From: an uncultured Pelagibacteraceae bacterium
GTDB lineage: Bacteria; Pseudomonadota; Alphaproteobacteria; Pelagibacterales; Pelagibacteraceae
Length of the DNA stretch: 53,790 nt
Assembly: GCA_902555185.1 (NCBI GenBank)
Contig: CACDSA010000006.1
Span: 1 to 53,790, forward strand
Direction: 5' to 3'
The notes below the pieces were generated by a model. It searched no databases, had not been told where the DNA came from, and saw nothing but the letters and a program-made list of their open reading frames with translations. Made by a program: the position numbers and the translations under genes. Within the stretch, counting starts at the first letter, position 1. Every line of letters starts with the position of its first letter. Below, piece after piece: positions 8,852-18,843 of this stretch.

Positions 8852-8879
8852 TATATATTTATTTTAGGCAAGAAGTCAA
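8850..8879 (-). promoter_or_regulatory. Candidate thiV promoter inside the end of umuC
   Basis: TTGACT (8879-8874) and a perfect TATAAT (8855-8850) are separated by 18 bases. TATATA (8857-8852) with a 16-base spacer is an alternative -10. Transcription would begin near 8845-8842, at or just inside the 5' edge of the TPP aptamer. Both elements fall in the last umuC codons and across its stop (8853-8851). Confidence 0.6.
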
Positions 8880-10128
8880 ATGAAGCTGTATCTATTCTAG
8901 ATGAGTGTTCTCTTCTCATTTTCCAATCGTTATTTATACCAGCTTGAGCTATACTGATTGCGTTTCGACCATATTTTGCATTAGTAAAATCGATTGCTCT
9001 CATTAATGGTTTAGATTTGTTTTCTAAAATTGGTGCTAATAAATTTAGCTCTTTTTCAGAAGCATCTCTAAGCTTCGATAAAATAACTCCGGCTTTTTGG
9101 TAGAAATAACTGTATTTATAAATCTTTTCCAGCCCGCTAATCGCAGTTTTTACAAGTTCAATGCTGTTATTAGTCGCCACCGGCAATTCAATAGTAATTG
9201 AATTTGAATAGTATTTTCTATTTTTATCAAATGGACTTGTTCTTATAAATATAGTAACAGCTCTCGTAGTTTGTTTATCTGTTCTTATTTTTTCTGCCGC
9301 ATTTAAACAATGAGTAGTTATAGACTCTTTTAATTTATCTAAACTCTCGACTTTTTTTCCAAACGATCTTGATACACAACAGCTTTTTCTTTTTGTTTCC
9401 TCGGTTTCTAGGTCTATACAAGGTATTCCTCTTAACTCCATTACTGTTTTTGCACCTAAAACATTGGTGCTTTTCTTAACCCATGTATTTGAAATATTTT
9501 TTAGTTTATAAGCATTGTCTATTCCATTTTTAATATATAGCTTTGATAATTGTCTTCCAACTCCCCATACATCTGCAATATCAAAATCTTTTAGTATATT
9601 ATCAATATTTTCTTTTAGAAATATCACTCCTGCTTTATTTTTTTTGGCAATATGATTTGCAACTTTGCTTAAAGTTTTTGTATTTGAAATTCCTACACTT
9701 GTTGGTATTCCTGTCCATTTTAAAACTCTTGCTCTTATTTGTTTTCCATATTCTTCAACTTGTTCATCTTTAATGTGCGATAAATCTAAAAATGCTTCGT
9801 CTATAGAGTAGATTTCAATTTTATCGGTGAAACCTTTTAAAACTTTCATCACTCTTCTAGAAAGGTCTCCATATAATGCATAGTTTGAAGAAAATATCTG
9901 AACGTTGTTCTTTTTAACTAAATCTTTAACTTTAAAATATGGCTCTCCCATTCTTATTCCAAGTTTTTTTGCTTCAGTAGATCTTGATATCACACATCCA
10001 TCATTATTAGATAACACTACGACTGGTACATTTTGTATTTTAGGATTAAATAATCTTTCGCAAGAAACATAAAATGAATTACAGTCAATTAATGCAACTT
10101 TTTTTCTACTGCTGTTTGTGTATGACAT
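8851..10128 (-). CDS. umuC: DNA polymerase V catalytic subunit UmuC (Y-family)
   Basis: An error-prone translesion DNA polymerase that works with UmuD' and RecA at stalled forks. It has 425 residues, as usual. Motifs are [18 protein letters not shown] with metal-binding D15, then [10 protein letters not shown], and [11 protein letters not shown] with the catalytic pair D110-E111. A helix-hairpin-helix region includes DVWGVGRQ, and the little-finger domain contains CVSRSFGKK. Its start overlaps umuD by 23 bases. Its stop touches the thiV riboswitch, so the thiV promoter is embedded in its last codons. Confidence 0.96.
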   Translation of the reverse strand: MSYTNSSRKKVALIDCNSFYVSCERLFNPKIQNVPVVVLSNNDGCVISRSTEAKKLGIRMGEPYFKVKDLVKKNNVQIFSSNYALYGDLSRRVMKVLKGFTDKIEIYSIDEAFLDLSHIKDEQVEEYGKQIRARVLKWTGIPTSVGISNTKTLSKVANHIAKKNKAGVIFLKENIDNILKDFDIADVWGVGRQLSKLYIKNGIDNAYKLKNISNTWVKKSTNVLGAKTVMELRGIPCIDLETEETKRKSCCVSRSFGKKVESLDKLKESITTHCLNAAEKIRTDKQTTRAVTIFIRTSPFDKNRKYYSNSITIELPVATNNSIELVKTAISGLEKIYKYSYFYQKAGVILSKLRDASEKELNLLAPILENKSKPLMRAIDFTNAKYGRNAISIAQAGINNDWKMRREHSSRIDTASFDFLPKINI

Positions 10129-10501
10129 ATGTTACTACTCCCCAAATTATTATTTCTGGATTATCTGTTAAATTAATTCGATCTGATGTGTTTTTTGATC
10201 CTGATGTTAGGTAGTTGCTACCCTTGCTTTTAATCAGAGTTTTAACTACAAGTTCTTCGTTGATATTTGCTATAACAGTGGAGAAATTTTTTGGATTTAA
10301 GCTTTTGTCTACTATTAATAGATCTCCATCATATATACCGACATTAGTCATAGATTTACCCTGCACTCTTATAATGAAAGTAGCTGGTGCATTTGTTATT
10401 AGATGAGAGTTTAAATCTATATCATCTTCAATGTAATCGGTTGCTGGAGAAGGAAAGCCAGCCCCTACTTTGTGTAGATAATAAGGTATTGTCAGCTTCA
10501 T
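10106..10501 (-). CDS. umuD: UmuD, self-cleaving subunit of DNA polymerase V (S24 peptidase)
   Basis: UmuD undergoes RecA-stimulated self-cleavage to UmuD', which activates UmuC. The protein has 131 residues. The cleavage region is VGAGFPSP, with the predicted cut between A14 and G15. The catalytic dyad is S50 in GKSMTN and K87 in VVKTL. The spacing of 35 from cut to serine and 37 from serine to lysine matches E. coli (C24-G25, S60, K97). [11 protein letters not shown] is also conserved. The ATG follows the SOS box by only four bases and no Shine-Dalgarno is seen. Confidence 0.95.
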   Translation of the reverse strand: MKLTIPYYLHKVGAGFPSPATDYIEDDIDLNSHLITNAPATFIIRVQGKSMTNVGIYDGDLLIVDKSLNPKNFSTVIANINEELVVKTLIKSKGSNYLTSGSKNTSDRINLTDNPEIIIWGVVTYVIHKQQ

Positions 10502-10505
10502 AAAT

Positions 10506-10520
10506 GTTCTTGTTTTGTTC
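10506..10520 (-). promoter_or_regulatory. SOS (LexA) box, alphaproteobacterial type
   Basis: The plus strand shows GTTC-TTGTTTT-GTTC, an exact match to the GTTC-N7-GTTC direct repeat bound by LexA in Alphaproteobacteria. On the umuD strand it reads GAAC-N7-GAAC. It directly follows the -10 hexamer and covers the expected transcription start, so bound repressor would block initiation. The lexA gene is not in this window. Confidence 0.85.
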
Positions 10521-10550
10521 TTTATAGCTGATAAACTACCTTTCAGTCAA
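10521..10550 (-). promoter_or_regulatory. umuDC promoter
   Basis: TTGACT (10550-10545) and TATAAA (10526-10521) are separated by 18 bases. The start of transcription is expected about seven bases downstream, inside the SOS box, leaving a leader of about 12 bases. Two near-consensus hexamers with an operator at +1 form a typical damage-inducible promoter. Confidence 0.7.
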
Positions 10551-10625
10551 CCCCTTTTCAAAAGGCTGTTAAAGTGGGTCAAATTGCAAATCGAAAAAAA
10601 GAGAGAGATTAGCTAATAACATTAG

Positions 10626-11396
10626 GTGATTAAAAAAATTTTTTCAATATTATTAGTATTACTTGTAACAACAAGTGCTCAAGCAGCATCTAAACTAGAC
10701 TCAATCAAAAAAAGTGGAGAGTTAAGAGTTGGTACGACAGGAGACTGGGATCCAATGTCAATGAAAGATCCAAAAACTAACAAGTACAAAGGATTTGATA
10801 TTGATGTGATGAATGAGCTAGCTAAAGATTTAGGCGTGAAAGTGAAATTTGTGCCTGCAGAGTGGAAAACTATTGTTGCAGGAATAACAGCTGATAGATA
10901 CGATATATCAACAAGTGTAACCAAAACACCAAAAAGAGCAGAAGTGGCTGGGTTTACCGCTACTTATTACAAGTATGCAACTGTCCCACTTGTTTTAAAA
11001 AAGAATTTAAAAAAGTTTTCAACTTGGGAATCTTTGAACAGTAGTAATGTTACAATAGCTACAACGTTAGGTACATCTCAAGAAGAAAAAGCGAAAGAAT
11101 TTTTTCCAAAATCAAAACTTCAATCGGTTGAAGCTCCAGCAAGAGATTTCCAAGAAGTTTTAGCAGGAAGAGCTGATGGAAATATCACAAGCTCAACAGA
11201 AGCAAACAAATTAGTTATTAAATATCCTCAATTGGCCATAGTTCCTGATGGAGGAAAAAATCCAGCATTTTTAGCAATGATGGTTCCAAAAGGAGACAAA
11301 GTTTGGAATGAATACGTCAGCAATTGGATTAAGAAAAAACAATCATCTGGATTTTTTAAAACTTTACTAGCTAAGTACGATCTAAAAAGCTTATAA
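10626..11396 (+). CDS. Periplasmic amino-acid-type ABC substrate-binding protein (family 3)
   Basis: A type-II periplasmic binding protein of 256 residues. Residues 1-20 ([20 protein letters not shown]) form a signal peptide with an AQA cleavage site. The mature part opens [20 protein letters not shown] and continues with [32 protein letters not shown] and [11 protein letters not shown], all typical of SBP_bac_3. The start is GTG (10626-10628). A permease gene follows after 38 bases, so a transport role is likely. The sequence also resembles periplasmic cyclohexadienyl dehydratase (PheC), which shares this fold, so an enzymatic role cannot be excluded. The ligand is unknown. Confidence 0.85.
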   Translation: MIKKIFSILLVLLVTTSAQAASKLDSIKKSGELRVGTTGDWDPMSMKDPKTNKYKGFDIDVMNELAKDLGVKVKFVPAEWKTIVAGITADRYDISTSVTKTPKRAEVAGFTATYYKYATVPLVLKKNLKKFSTWESLNSSNVTIATTLGTSQEEKAKEFFPKSKLQSVEAPARDFQEVLAGRADGNITSSTEANKLVIKYPQLAIVPDGGKNPAFLAMMVPKGDKVWNEYVSNWIKKKQSSGFFKTLLAKYDLKSL

Positions 11397-11437
11397 TTTA
11401 AGTTTCAATACCTTCAATTTACAAATATAGTCAATTG

Positions 11438-12172
11438 GTGAAATTTTTAAAAATAATTTCTGTTCTATTTTTACTTCAAGGATGTAGTTCAAACTATGAA
11501 TGGGGTTGGTATATTCTAAGTCCAGATAATATAGATGGTTTAACCAATCTAAAATTTTTAATTAGCGGAATTACAACTACTATTTATATTTCAGTAGTTT
11601 CAATAATTTTAGCAATGATTATTGGTTTGATAGTAGCTCTACCTTCATTATCAAATAATAAATTTTTAACATATTTTAACATAACATATGTAGAAATTGT
11701 TAGAGCCATACCTTTATTAGTTTTAATTCTTTGGATTTATTACGGCCTTCCAATCATGATTGGAGTAAGTTTCTCGCCATTTGTTTCTGGAATAATAGCG
11801 TTGACCATTAGTGAAAGTGCGTTTCAAGCAGAAATTTTTAGAGCTGGGATTAATTCTATTCCGAAAGGTCAACACGAAGTCTCTGAGTCACTCGGAATGG
11901 ATTTTTGGAGAAAAATGAGACTTGTGATTCTTCCACAAGCGATAAAAGTAGTGTTACCAGCTATGGGAAATCAATTTGTTTATGTTTTGAAAATGTCTTC
12001 TCTGGTATCAATTATAGGTATAGGAGATTTAACAAGAAAAGCCAATGAACTAGTCACCACTACCTATAGGCCTTTGGAAATTTATACTTTTTTAATTCTA
12101 GAGTACCTAATACTAATCCTAGTGGTATCTTATTTTGTAAGAAAATTGGAAAATAAACTAAAATACAAGTAA
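11438..12172 (+). CDS. Amino-acid ABC transporter permease with N-terminal lipobox
   Basis: The permease has 244 residues from GTG at 11438; a TTG one codon earlier (11435) is possible. The membrane core has the HisM/GlnP pattern, with VEIVRAIPLLVLILWIYYGL and the EAA loop FRAGINSIPKGQHEVSESLG then ILPQAIK. The N-terminus is odd: ISVLFLLQGCSSNYEWGWY looks like a lipoprotein signal peptide with a lipobox (LLQGC) ahead of the first core segment. It pairs with the upstream binding protein. No ATP-binding subunit follows, so the ATPase must be encoded elsewhere or shared. Its 3' end overlaps the opposite-strand MATE gene by 15 bases. Confidence 0.87.
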   Translation: MKFLKIISVLFLLQGCSSNYEWGWYILSPDNIDGLTNLKFLISGITTTIYISVVSIILAMIIGLIVALPSLSNNKFLTYFNITYVEIVRAIPLLVLILWIYYGLPIMIGVSFSPFVSGIIALTISESAFQAEIFRAGINSIPKGQHEVSESLGMDFWRKMRLVILPQAIKVVLPAMGNQFVYVLKMSSLVSIIGIGDLTRKANELVTTTYRPLEIYTFLILEYLILILVVSYFVRKLENKLKYK

Positions 12173-13519
12173 TTTTTTCAAAGAAATCCTAAATACTCTC
12201 TTTAAAAAGAATGGCACGAAAGTTAATACAACTAATCCCATCATCCAATTAGTTACTAAAATCGTATAGAAAATATCTTGATATTCACCATTTCTAATAT
12301 TTATGACGTACCATAATGACATAAATGGTATTAACGTTAATCTAATTATTGTCATATACAAACTATAAATAGGTCTTTTGAGTGCTTGGAATAAAGCAGA
12401 AGTAATAAAGAAAACGGGATAAACTGGTCCAATTAAAGCTGCTACCTGTAAGTAAAGTGCCCCTCTTCGGATGACTTCTAAATCATTAGTGAAAAAAGAA
12501 ATTATAATTTCCGAGGTTAAATAAACGAATATACCCGCTAAGACCATAAATCCAGAGCCAAACATCAAAGCTTTTCCATATACCTCTTTTACTCTAAAAT
12601 ACATTTTTGCCCCGAAATTTTGACCAGCAATAGACAAAACAGCGGTATTCAATCCTATGACTGGTAACAATAAAACTTGTTCAATTCTAACAGCAGTACC
12701 ATAGCCCGCTGTAGCTAATTCTCCAAACTGACCAACAAAATAGAAAATATTGAATACTCCAAACATTATCATCAACATAGTAAACATTATTGGCACTGAT
12801 TGCTTAAAGAGCGAACTTAAATAACCAATTTTTGGTTTAAAACATTCTAAATAAAGGAATTTTTTTAGTTTACAGCAATAAACTTTATTGGCTAAGTAAA
12901 TTAAACCAATACACTGGGAAACTAGAGTAGCGATTGCTAAACCAGCAATTCCAAATGCTGGTATGAACCCATAGCCAAAAATAAATAAAGGATTTAAAAA
13001 AATATTTAGGAAAAAGGTAAAAATTAAAACATTCCTATAACTTTTGGTATCGCCTTGAGCATTTAAAGTTCCATTCAAAGATAATTGAACTAATACAATG
13101 ATAGCACCAAAAAAAATAATATCTAAGTATTCACGTGTTAAAATTATACTTTCCTCAGTAGAGCCCATAATCCTTAGAAGTTCATCAGAAAAATTTAAGC
13201 CAAATAAAGTTACGAAAATTGAAATTACAATTGCTAATACTATTGACTGAGCAACATACATTGATGCTTTCCTCTCCTCTTTGGCTCCAATTGAATTACT
13301 GATGAGAGCTGTAGTTCCGGCTCCAATACCAACCGCCACAGCTATTGCTATAAAGTAAATTGGCCATGATTTTGCAATTGCAGCTAACGCTTCTGCTGAA
13401 ATTCTTCCGGCAAAATAAGTATCAACAAGATTATAAAAAGTTTGAAAGAGCGATCCTGTACTTGCAGGTATGGTAACTTTTCTTAGTAGTTGCCAAATTG
13501 AACCTTTAGTCAAATCCAT
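12158..13519 (-). CDS. MATE family efflux transporter
   Basis: A cation-antiporting exporter of the MATE/NorM-DinF superfamily with 453 residues and about 12 membrane segments. The first block reads SIWQLLRKVTIPASTGSLFQ, then TFYNLVDTYFAGRISAEALA. The second half repeats the fold, with AVLSIAGQNFGAKMYFRVKE matching the family's G-N-GA-----R motif. The exported substrate cannot be told from sequence. It is separated by two bases from trhO upstream, suggesting cotranscription. Confidence 0.9.
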   Translation of the reverse strand: MDLTKGSIWQLLRKVTIPASTGSLFQTFYNLVDTYFAGRISAEALAAIAKSWPIYFIAIAVAVGIGAGTTALISNSIGAKEERKASMYVAQSIVLAIVISIFVTLFGLNFSDELLRIMGSTEESIILTREYLDIIFFGAIIVLVQLSLNGTLNAQGDTKSYRNVLIFTFFLNIFLNPLFIFGYGFIPAFGIAGLAIATLVSQCIGLIYLANKVYCCKLKKFLYLECFKPKIGYLSSLFKQSVPIMFTMLMIMFGVFNIFYFVGQFGELATAGYGTAVRIEQVLLLPVIGLNTAVLSIAGQNFGAKMYFRVKEVYGKALMFGSGFMVLAGIFVYLTSEIIISFFTNDLEVIRRGALYLQVAALIGPVYPVFFITSALFQALKRPIYSLYMTIIRLTLIPFMSLWYVINIRNGEYQDIFYTILVTNWMMGLVVLTFVPFFLKRVFRISLKKLLVF

Positions 13520-13521
13520 AA

Positions 13522-14427
13522 TTAAAATTCCTTTTGAAACTTATGCTTTCTTCCAGCTTTTTTAGCAAGACTAATTTGATTTTGCCTCATACGAAATCTT
13601 GTTTTTTGTGAATTTGAGAGTGTGTCATAACACCTTGGGCATGAAACACCTTCTTCATATTTGTAAGATTTTTTATCTTTTATTGAAAAAGTCATTCGAC
13701 ATCCACTACATACAGAGTAGGTTCCTTGTTTTAATTTATGTTTTAGAGATACTCTGTTATCAAATACAAAACATTCTCCTTTCCATAGACTGTCTTTCCT
13801 TTCAATTTTTTTCAAATAATTAAGTATTCCACCTTTTAATTGAAAAACATTTTTAAAACCTTTTCTCTTTAAAAATATGGAGGCCTTTTCACACCTAATT
13901 CCTCCAGTGCAGAACATTGCTACAGGTTTAGCTTTATCAATTTTTTTTAAATATTTTGGAAAATCTCTAAATTTTTGAATACTTGGGTTTATAGAATTTT
14001 TAAAGGTACCCACATCATATTCAAATGGTTTTCTAGCATCTATAACTAAAGTTTCTTTATTTGAAATAAGTTTATTCCATGATTTTCCAGAAAGATATCT
14101 ATTAAGTTTTTTATTTATTGGGTTTATCTTTAAACCCAATGGAACAACTTCATTTTTGATTTTTATCTTACCTTTGTGGAATGGTTGAAAAAGACTCTTA
14201 GTAATATTCTTACTATCAAAATCCTTCAACCGAAATTGTCTTTTTATAATCTTTACTATTTTGCTTATATCGTTTTTTTTGCCTGAAATTGTTCCATTTA
14301 TACCCTCTGCTGATAAAATTATTGTGCCTCTCACATTATTTTTAAAAATTTCTTTTTGAAAAAAAGATTTATATTTTTTCAGAAATTTTATCTTTTTAAA
14401 CTTATAAAAACCAAAAATTGTATACAT
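13522..14427 (-). CDS. trhO: tRNA uridine-34 hydroxylase TrhO (rhodanese-like, YceA)
   Basis: TrhO uses O2 to hydroxylate U34 of certain tRNAs, giving 5-hydroxyuridine. The protein has 301 residues. The N-terminal ferredoxin-like domain includes GTIILSAEGINGTISG. The rhodanese domain carries the active-site loop FCTGGIRCEKA, with C173 as the catalytic cysteine and C179 close by. LKGGILNYL and WKGECFVFDNRVS are diagnostic for this family. A C-terminal region has two cysteine pairs (CSGC and CPRC), which may bind a metal. It overlaps the methyltransferase gene upstream by one base. Confidence 0.92.
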   Translation of the reverse strand: MYTIFGFYKFKKIKFLKKYKSFFQKEIFKNNVRGTIILSAEGINGTISGKKNDISKIVKIIKRQFRLKDFDSKNITKSLFQPFHKGKIKIKNEVVPLGLKINPINKKLNRYLSGKSWNKLISNKETLVIDARKPFEYDVGTFKNSINPSIQKFRDFPKYLKKIDKAKPVAMFCTGGIRCEKASIFLKRKGFKNVFQLKGGILNYLKKIERKDSLWKGECFVFDNRVSLKHKLKQGTYSVCSGCRMTFSIKDKKSYKYEEGVSCPRCYDTLSNSQKTRFRMRQNQISLAKKAGRKHKFQKEF

Positions 14428-15080
14428 TATTTTTTAATACAAATTGTAAGTCCATCGCCTATTGGAATAATATTTTTTACAACTCTACTATCTTTCTTAA
14501 TGTGTGTATTAAATTCTCTTATAATATTTGTAAATTTATCATTTTTCGTGTCATCTATTACTTCTCCATGCCATAAAACATTATCTATGACGATAATGCC
14601 TTTTTTATTTAAAAGTTCTACACATGTTTCGTAATAGTTAAGATAATTTTCTTTATCAGCGTCTATAAAAATTAAATCAAATCTTTGACTTGAGTCTTTT
14701 AATTCATTTAGACTTTCAATAGCAGGTTTTACAATTTGCTTTATTTTTTTTTCATTCGCTTTTTTATAAAATGATTGTGCTTTGATACAGAATTCAGAAC
14801 TTTTATCCAAGCTAATTAAAACACCATCAGATGGAAGGGCTAAGGCCATAGATAAGGCGCTAAAACCTGTAAAACTTCCAATTTCTAATATCTTTTTAGT
14901 ATTAGAGATTTTAATTAATGTTTGTAGAAATTGTGCTTGAGAAACTGAAATCTGCAATCTTTGTTGATCACCAAGACTTATATTATATTGAATTATCTCT
15001 TTCTGAACGTCGGTCAAAGATTCTGAATGATTAATAATATATTTTTCGAGATTTTCAGTTAAATCTAATTTTTTAGGCAT
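14427..15080 (-). CDS. SAM-dependent O-methyltransferase (catechol/caffeoyl-CoA type)
   Basis: A class I methyltransferase of the Methyltransf_3 family, 217 residues. The SAM-binding motif is ILEIGSFTGFSALSMALALP, followed by LISLDKSSE. FDLIFIDADKENYLNYYE and IIVIDNVLWHGEV carry the metal-binding Asp and Asn residues. The natural substrate is not known; bacterial members act on catechols and related hydroxylated compounds. It ends on the trhO start codon. Some homologues methylate hydroxylated tRNA uridine (TrmR), which would fit the trhO neighbour, but that is inference. Confidence 0.88.
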   Translation of the reverse strand: MPKKLDLTENLEKYIINHSESLTDVQKEIIQYNISLGDQQRLQISVSQAQFLQTLIKISNTKKILEIGSFTGFSALSMALALPSDGVLISLDKSSEFCIKAQSFYKKANEKKIKQIVKPAIESLNELKDSSQRFDLIFIDADKENYLNYYETCVELLNKKGIIVIDNVLWHGEVIDDTKNDKFTNIIREFNTHIKKDSRVVKNIIPIGDGLTICIKK

Positions 15081-15082
15081 AA

Positions 15083-15733
15083 TTAGCCTTTTAAAAGTTT
15101 TTTTAGAATTTCATTTGTTAACTGAGGGTTTGCTTTCCCACCAGATAATTTCATAACTTGTCCAACAAAAAAACCAAACAATTTTTCTTTTCCAGCTTTA
15201 TATTGATCAACTTTATCTTTATTTTTTGATAATATTTCATTAATCATTTTCTCTAATTCTTTAGGATCACTTTGTTGTTTCATCCCCTTAGACTCTATAA
15301 TTTTTTTTGGATTATCACCGCTTTCAACCATAATTTCGAAAACTTCTTTTGCTATTCTTCCTGAAATCTCTCCAGATTTAATTGATTGCACTAGCTCAGC
15401 AAAATTTTTTGCAGAAATTGGTGAGTTTGATATATTAAGTCCTTTATCGTTTAGCATTGCAAATAAATCACCCATCATCCATGTAGCTGCAAGTTTTTTG
15501 TCAGATAATTTTGCAACTTCCTCATAATAATCAGAGATTTCTTTTTCAGAAACCAATACGTTTGCTTCATATGAATTAAGCCCATATTCTTGAATAAATC
15601 TCTCCTTCTTACTATCTGGCAACTCAGGTAAAGATTTTTTTAAATCATCAATTAGCTTTTGTTCAAGTTTTAATGGTAAAAGATCAGGATCAGGAAAGTA
15701 TCTATAGTCGTGAGCATCTTCTTTTGATCTCAT
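15083..15733 (-). CDS. gatB: GatB, C-terminal part (separated by frameshift)
   Basis: These 216 codons hold the rest of the Asp/Glu-tRNA amidotransferase B subunit. They begin [20 protein letters not shown], a motif normally internal to GatB, and continue into the helical and YqeY-like tail domains that grip tRNA. The frame differs by one from the upstream part. The ATG at 15733 overlaps the upstream TGA as ATGA, so reinitiation is conceivable. If one A is added to the run at 15747-15754, a single GatB of 489 residues results, which is normal. Neither part carries other defects. Confidence 0.85.
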   Translation of the reverse strand: MRSKEDAHDYRYFPDPDLLPLKLEQKLIDDLKKSLPELPDSKKERFIQEYGLNSYEANVLVSEKEISDYYEEVAKLSDKKLAATWMMGDLFAMLNDKGLNISNSPISAKNFAELVQSIKSGEISGRIAKEVFEIMVESGDNPKKIIESKGMKQQSDPKELEKMINEILSKNKDKVDQYKAGKEKLFGFFVGQVMKLSGGKANPQLTNEILKKLLKG

Positions 15734-16547
15734 TGATCTTGTCTCATTTTTTTTGTATCAAATAATCTTGTTTCTTGATCTATTTGTTTTCCTTCCTCTA
15801 GCAACTCAACCTGTCTATTAGCCTCATATTCTATCGCCATTTGCATAAATTTAATTGAATTTACATTTTTGATTTCACATCTTGTGCCAAATTTTTTATC
15901 GCCCTCCCTTCTTACTGATACGTTTACATCTGCTCTTAATGAGCCTTCTTGCATATTGCCATCACATGTGCCCAAGTATCTCATAATGGTTCTTAATTTT
16001 TTTATGTAAGCATTTACTTCATCAGGGGAACGAAGGTCGGGTTTGCTAACGATTTCCATTAAAGCGATTCCAGAACGATTTAAATCGACGTAAGTACTTA
16101 AGGGATCCATATCATGGATGCTTTTTCCTGCGTCTTGCTCCAAATGAAGTCTTTCAATACCAATTTCTTTTGAACCATAAGGCATATCTAATAAAACTTT
16201 TCCTTCACCAACAATAGGATTTTTATATTGGGAGATCTGGTAACCTTGCGGAAGATCAGCATAAAAATAATTTTTTCTATCAAAAACTGAATAATTATTT
16301 ATTTTTGCATTTAAACCTAAGCCTGTTCTTACAGCTTGTTTTACACACTCCTCATTAATAACTGGTAACATTCCAGGAAAAGCAGAATCAATTAAACTTA
16401 CTTGTATATTAGGATCAGCTCCAAATTTAGTTGAGGAACCTGAAAAAAGTTTTGAATTAGAAAGGACTTGAGCGTGAACTTCTAAACCTATGACTACTTC
16501 GTACTTCCCTTTTTCACCATTAATAAAATAATCAAATTTTTCTTTAC

Positions 16548-16551
<4 letters not shown>
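15730..16551 (-). CDS. gatB: GatB, N-terminal catalytic part (frameshifted end)
   Basis: GatB activates misacylated Asp-tRNA(Asn) or Glu-tRNA(Gln) with ATP so that GatA-derived ammonia can amidate it. This part has the cradle domain: [67 protein letters not shown] and [11 protein letters not shown]. The frame runs [10 protein letters not shown] and then into MRQDQ-stop, where the family continues NETRSMRSK. The chosen start is the ATG at 16551, which overlaps the gatA stop as ATGA. GTG codons at 16560 and 16557 are less likely. Confidence 0.88.
15747..15754 (-). other. gatB: A8 homopolymer at the gatB frameshift
   Basis: Eight A residues on the coding strand follow GATAC. With nine, the reading would be [13 protein letters not shown], matching the family. 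With eight, translation ends 13 bases after the run. A one-base loss, a sequencing error, or polymerase slippage at this run would each explain the split. Confidence 0.85.
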
Positions 16552-18004
<1,453 letters not shown>

Positions 18005-18005
<1 letters not shown>

Positions 18006-18292
18006 TACTCAACCACCTTTGGAACTACAAAAAACTCCTCATTTTTTTTTGGAGAATTTTTAAGAATTTTTTCTCTTATCTTGCCATCGCTGATTTCATC
18101 TTTTCTTGATCTTAAAGACTGGTTTAAAATTGAAGTTAATGGTTCAACTTTATCAGTATTCAGTTCATTTAGTTGTTCGATAAACTTAAAAATTGAGTTT
18201 AAATCTTTAGTCAAGCTATCAACTTTAGCTTCATCAACTGAAATTCGAGCTAATTTAGCTACATGTTTAATTTTCTCTTTATCTAAGGACAT
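18005..18292 (-). CDS. gatC: Asp/Glu-tRNA amidotransferase subunit C
   Basis: GatC is the small subunit that wraps GatA and GatB and stabilises the complex. The 95-residue protein opens with [20 protein letters not shown], the family signature, and has [20 protein letters not shown] before VEPLTSILN. It is the first gene of gatCAB and is divergent from ruvX across 51 bases. Confidence 0.94.
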
Positions 18293-18343
18293 TTGTGCAA
18301 TAAGTTAATTTAAATGTGTTTTATCACAAATTAGGTAAATTTC

Positions 18344-18808
18344 ATGCTCGATATTGATGTATTTATTGAAAAAACCAAGAAAAAATCAAGATTAATAGGT
18401 ATTGATCCTGGTGGCAAAAGAATGGGAATAGCTATATCAGATGAAAATAAAATTGTAGCTACGCCTTACACCACGATTGTTAAACAAAATTATAGAGACC
18501 TGGTTGATCAAATTAAGAAAATTGTCAAAGAATATGACATAGACGGAATAGTCATAGGTAACCCAATTAATATGGATGGAACAGAAGGACCCTCTTCACA
18601 ATCAGCTAAAGATCTAGCTAAAAATCTTTCAAAAGATATTACGAAAAATATCACTTTATGGGATGAGAGACTATCTAGCCAAGGAGCCTTTAATCTATCT
18701 AATGATTTAGCAATAAATTCCTCAAAAAAGGTGAAGAAATTAGATGAGAATTCTGCTCAATTTATACTTCAAGGGGTCCTAGATTATTTTCACAAAAAAA
18801 ATACTTGA
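18344..18808 (+). CDS. ruvX: Putative pre-16S rRNA nuclease / YqgF-family RuvX
   Basis: An RNase H-fold nuclease of the YqgF family, implicated in 16S rRNA 5'-end maturation and once proposed as a Holliday junction resolvase. The 154-residue protein has RLIGIDPGGKRMGIAISDE with acidic D21, IVIGNPINMDGTEGPSS and LWDERLSS. These carry the family's catalytic acids. It is slightly longer at the N-terminus than many homologues. It starts a plus-strand run with pyrB 26-35 bases downstream. Confidence 0.9.
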   Translation: MLDIDVFIEKTKKKSRLIGIDPGGKRMGIAISDENKIVATPYTTIVKQNYRDLVDQIKKIVKEYDIDGIVIGNPINMDGTEGPSSQSAKDLAKNLSKDITKNITLWDERLSSQGAFNLSNDLAINSSKKVKKLDENSAQFILQGVLDYFHKKNT

Positions 18809-18843
18809 TATAATACAACAAAAGGCCTATAGAGTTGATTTTA

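Noticed and set aside
10555..10567. CCTTTT-C-AAAAGG dyad upstream of the binding-protein gene as a terminator or riboswitch
   Set aside because: The loop is too tight for the full stem, no T-run follows on either strand, and no known riboswitch consensus is visible around it.
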